Source: Candidatus Binatia bacterium
Lineage (GTDB): Bacteria; Desulfobacterota; Binatia; UBA12015
Reading direction: 5' to 3'
DNA length: 36,388 bases
NCBI GenBank assembly: GCA_019749875.1
Contig: JAIEPK010000554.1
Span: 1 to 36,388 of the forward strand
The translations under genes were made by a program, and so were the position numbers. The notes under the pieces are model-generated. The model was given only the letters and a program-made list of their open reading frames with translations. It ran no database searches and was not told where the DNA came from. Every line of letters starts with the position of its first letter. Within the stretch, counting starts at the first letter, position 1. This document shows positions 34,916 through 36,388 of the stretch, one piece after another.

Positions 34916-36288
34916 GACATCGGCCCCCCGGGCATGCGCTCGAGCGGTGCCGACTCGTCGGTCGGCAGCGGTACCAGCACGCCCGTGGTCCGGTTGATCG
35001 GTGTCAAGTACTTCTGTGCCACCTGCTGCACCTGCTCCGGCGTGACCATCGCGATCGCGGGCAGGAAGTCGTCGATCTGACGCCATCCGCCGGCGATCTC
35101 GTACGTGCCGAGCAGCATGCCGCGGTAGAACATCGAGTCCTGCGCGAACACGAAGGCCGCCTCGACCTGTGCGCGCGCGCGGTCGAGCTCGTCCTGCGCG
35201 GGCGGCGCCTTCTGGATGGCGTCGATCTCGGCGAGCAGCGCCTTCTCCAGCTGCTCCGACGACACGCCGGGCTGTGGCTGTCCCGACAGCGTGAAGGTCT
35301 TGTCGTCGATCGCCGTACGGTCGTAGCTGGCACCCACGTCGAGCGCGAGACGCTGCTCGCGGACGAGACGCTGGTAGAGGCGCGAGCTCTTGCCGTTCGA
35401 CAGAACGCTCTCGAGCATCTCGAGCGCCGGCGCGTCGGCGTGGTGCAGATTCGGTACGACGTACTGCAGCGCGACGAACGGCAGTCGCGCCGGTCGCTCG
35501 ACCGACACGCGACGCTCGCCGCGCGCCGGCGGCTCCTTCGCGCGTACGGGAGGCGCGTCGGCTGCGCGCGGATATCCGCCGAACTGCTTCTCGACCAGCT
35601 CGCCGAGCTTCTGCGCGTCGAAGTCGCCGACCGCCACCAGGAACGCGTTGTTCGGCTGGTAGTACGTGTCGTAGTGGCTCCTCAGGTCCGAGAGCTTCCA
35701 GCCCGCGATGTCCGTCGGCCAGCCGATCACGGGCTGGCGGTAGGGGTGCTCGAGGAAGGTCGCGGCACCGAGCGACTCGAACATGAACGCGATCGGGTTG
35801 TTGTCGGTGCGCATGCGGCGCTCTTCGGTGACCACCTGGCGCTCGGGCTCGAAGAGCTGCTCGGAGAGCACCAGGTTGCGCATGCGGTCGGCTTCGAGCT
35901 CGATCTCGACGCCGATCCGGTCCGACGCGAGCGTCGCGAAGTACGTCGTCGCGTCGTCGCCGGTGAACGCGTTCTCGTTGCCGCCGTTCTGCGCGATGAT
36001 GCGCGAGTACTCCTCGGGGCCGTTCTTCGACGTGCCCTTGAACATCATGTGTTCGAGCATGTGCGAGAGACCGGTCGTGCCGGGCAGCTCGTTGCGCGAG
36101 CCGACGCGATACCAGACCTGAACGACCGCGACCGGCGCCTTGTGGTCCTCGAGCAGCAGCATCTTGAAGCCGTTGTCGAGCGTGCGCTCGACGACCTGCT
36201 CGACGTACTTCTGCGCGGCGCGGGCCGGGGAGGAGGGGAGGAGGACCGCGCACGCGAGCGCGGCGACGGCAAGGAGCGATTTCCGCAT
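34912..36288 (-). CDS. M16 family zinc metallopeptidase, catalytic subunit
   Basis: A 458-residue exported protease. The signal peptide (MRKSLLAVAALACAVLLPSS, PARA) is followed by LDNGFKMLLLEDHKAPVAVV and the inverted zinc motif HMLEH (76-80: His76, Glu79 base, His80), with a distal Glu at 155-156 (VVTEERRMR). The second half lacks the motif, as usual. With its coupled partner it should form the periplasmic two-chain peptidase seen in many Gram-negative bacteria, degrading peptides or signal sequences in a closed chamber. The ATG at 36288 begins directly at the signal peptide. No promoter is recognisable in the last 100 bases of the window. Confidence 0.93.
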   Translation of the reverse strand: MRKSLLAVAALACAVLLPSSPARAAQKYVEQVVERTLDNGFKMLLLEDHKAPVAVVQVWYRVGSRNELPGTTGLSHMLEHMMFKGTSKNGPEEYSRIIAQNGGNENAFTGDDATTYFATLASDRIGVEIELEADRMRNLVLSEQLFEPERQVVTEERRMRTDNNPIAFMFESLGAATFLEHPYRQPVIGWPTDIAGWKLSDLRSHYDTYYQPNNAFLVAVGDFDAQKLGELVEKQFGGYPRAADAPPVRAKEPPARGERRVSVERPARLPFVALQYVVPNLHHADAPALEMLESVLSNGKSSRLYQRLVREQRLALDVGASYDRTAIDDKTFTLSGQPQPGVSSEQLEKALLAEIDAIQKAPPAQDELDRARAQVEAAFVFAQDSMFYRGMLLGTYEIAGGWRQIDDFLPAIAMVTPEQVQQVAQKYLTPINRTTGVLVPLPTDESAPLERMPGGPMS

Positions 36289-36388
36289 CGTCGGCCAGCT
36301 TGCCGGTCATCGTTGCGTGCCGCAAATGCGGTCGGCCGGTCCGGAACGGCCGCGGCGTGCGCTGGCGGCAACGGTGCGGTCGCGGCCG

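Overview
The window is GC-rich DNA with strongly GC-biased third codon positions, from a Gram-negative bacterium. Evidence for this is an outer-membrane TolC-type protein, Tat and Sec export signals, a ClpA/ClpS pair and a primary sigma factor with a long acidic non-conserved region. A Pro/Thr-rich YVTN propeller protein, bacterial Ku, an LLM-type oxidoreductase and TPR/GT-C membrane proteins fit a deltaproteobacterial-grade or Binatota-like lineage, but nothing here fixes the phylum. Most of the window is housekeeping and metabolic DNA; the clearest accessory DNA is an IS630-type element beside a small non-autonomous element.

Layout. 1-2095: end of a TolC-like efflux protein, then a Tat-exported multicopper oxidase, probably a copper-handling pair. 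2165-4662: a Nei-type DNA glycosylase with an apparent one-base frameshift, convergent with an ABC-2 polysaccharide-type exporter (ATPase and permease). 4944-9330: an MFS exporter with a C-terminal alpha/beta domain, a 23-bp perfect inverted-repeat element, an LLM-class oxidoreductase and a lipoprotein-like sulfatase/phosphatase-fold enzyme. 9331-9693: a C-rich, G-poor tract followed by a possible folded RNA. 9694-15206: a zincin-like metallopeptidase, then a co-directional run of GlpD, an AGPS-like flavoprotein, a GNAT/FemAB-like transferase and a formyltransferase-fold protein. This run may make an ether lipid or other modified glycerolipid.

15252-18271: a GT-C/TPR membrane protein divergent from ApaH. 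18271-19552: a 151-bp MITE-like element abutting a complete IS630 element, with TA at each junction. 19571-22464 (minus strand): a low-molecular-weight phosphatase/arsenate-reductase-fold protein, an SDR and an exported TPR protein. 22540-24396 (minus): Ku followed 14 bp later by a 78-residue zinc-ribbon protein, and a SHOCT/ferritin-like protein. 24553-28127 (minus): an alpha/beta hydrolase and the clpS-clpA operon.

28276-36288 (minus): an exported YVTN/DUF11 protein with a hairpin-rich leader, a 58-residue small protein preceded by a branched fold-back element, RpoD, and a coupled pair of M16 peptidases (one catalytic, one lacking HxxEH). A 50-codon coding-like stretch lies just past the second M16 stop, apparently split off by a 7-nt duplication.

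The least explained signals are the paired IS630/MITE, the branched element between rpoD and the small ORF, the 23-bp inverted repeat, the Ku plus zinc-ribbon operon and the broken M16 tail. No tRNA, rRNA or CRISPR array was recognised.
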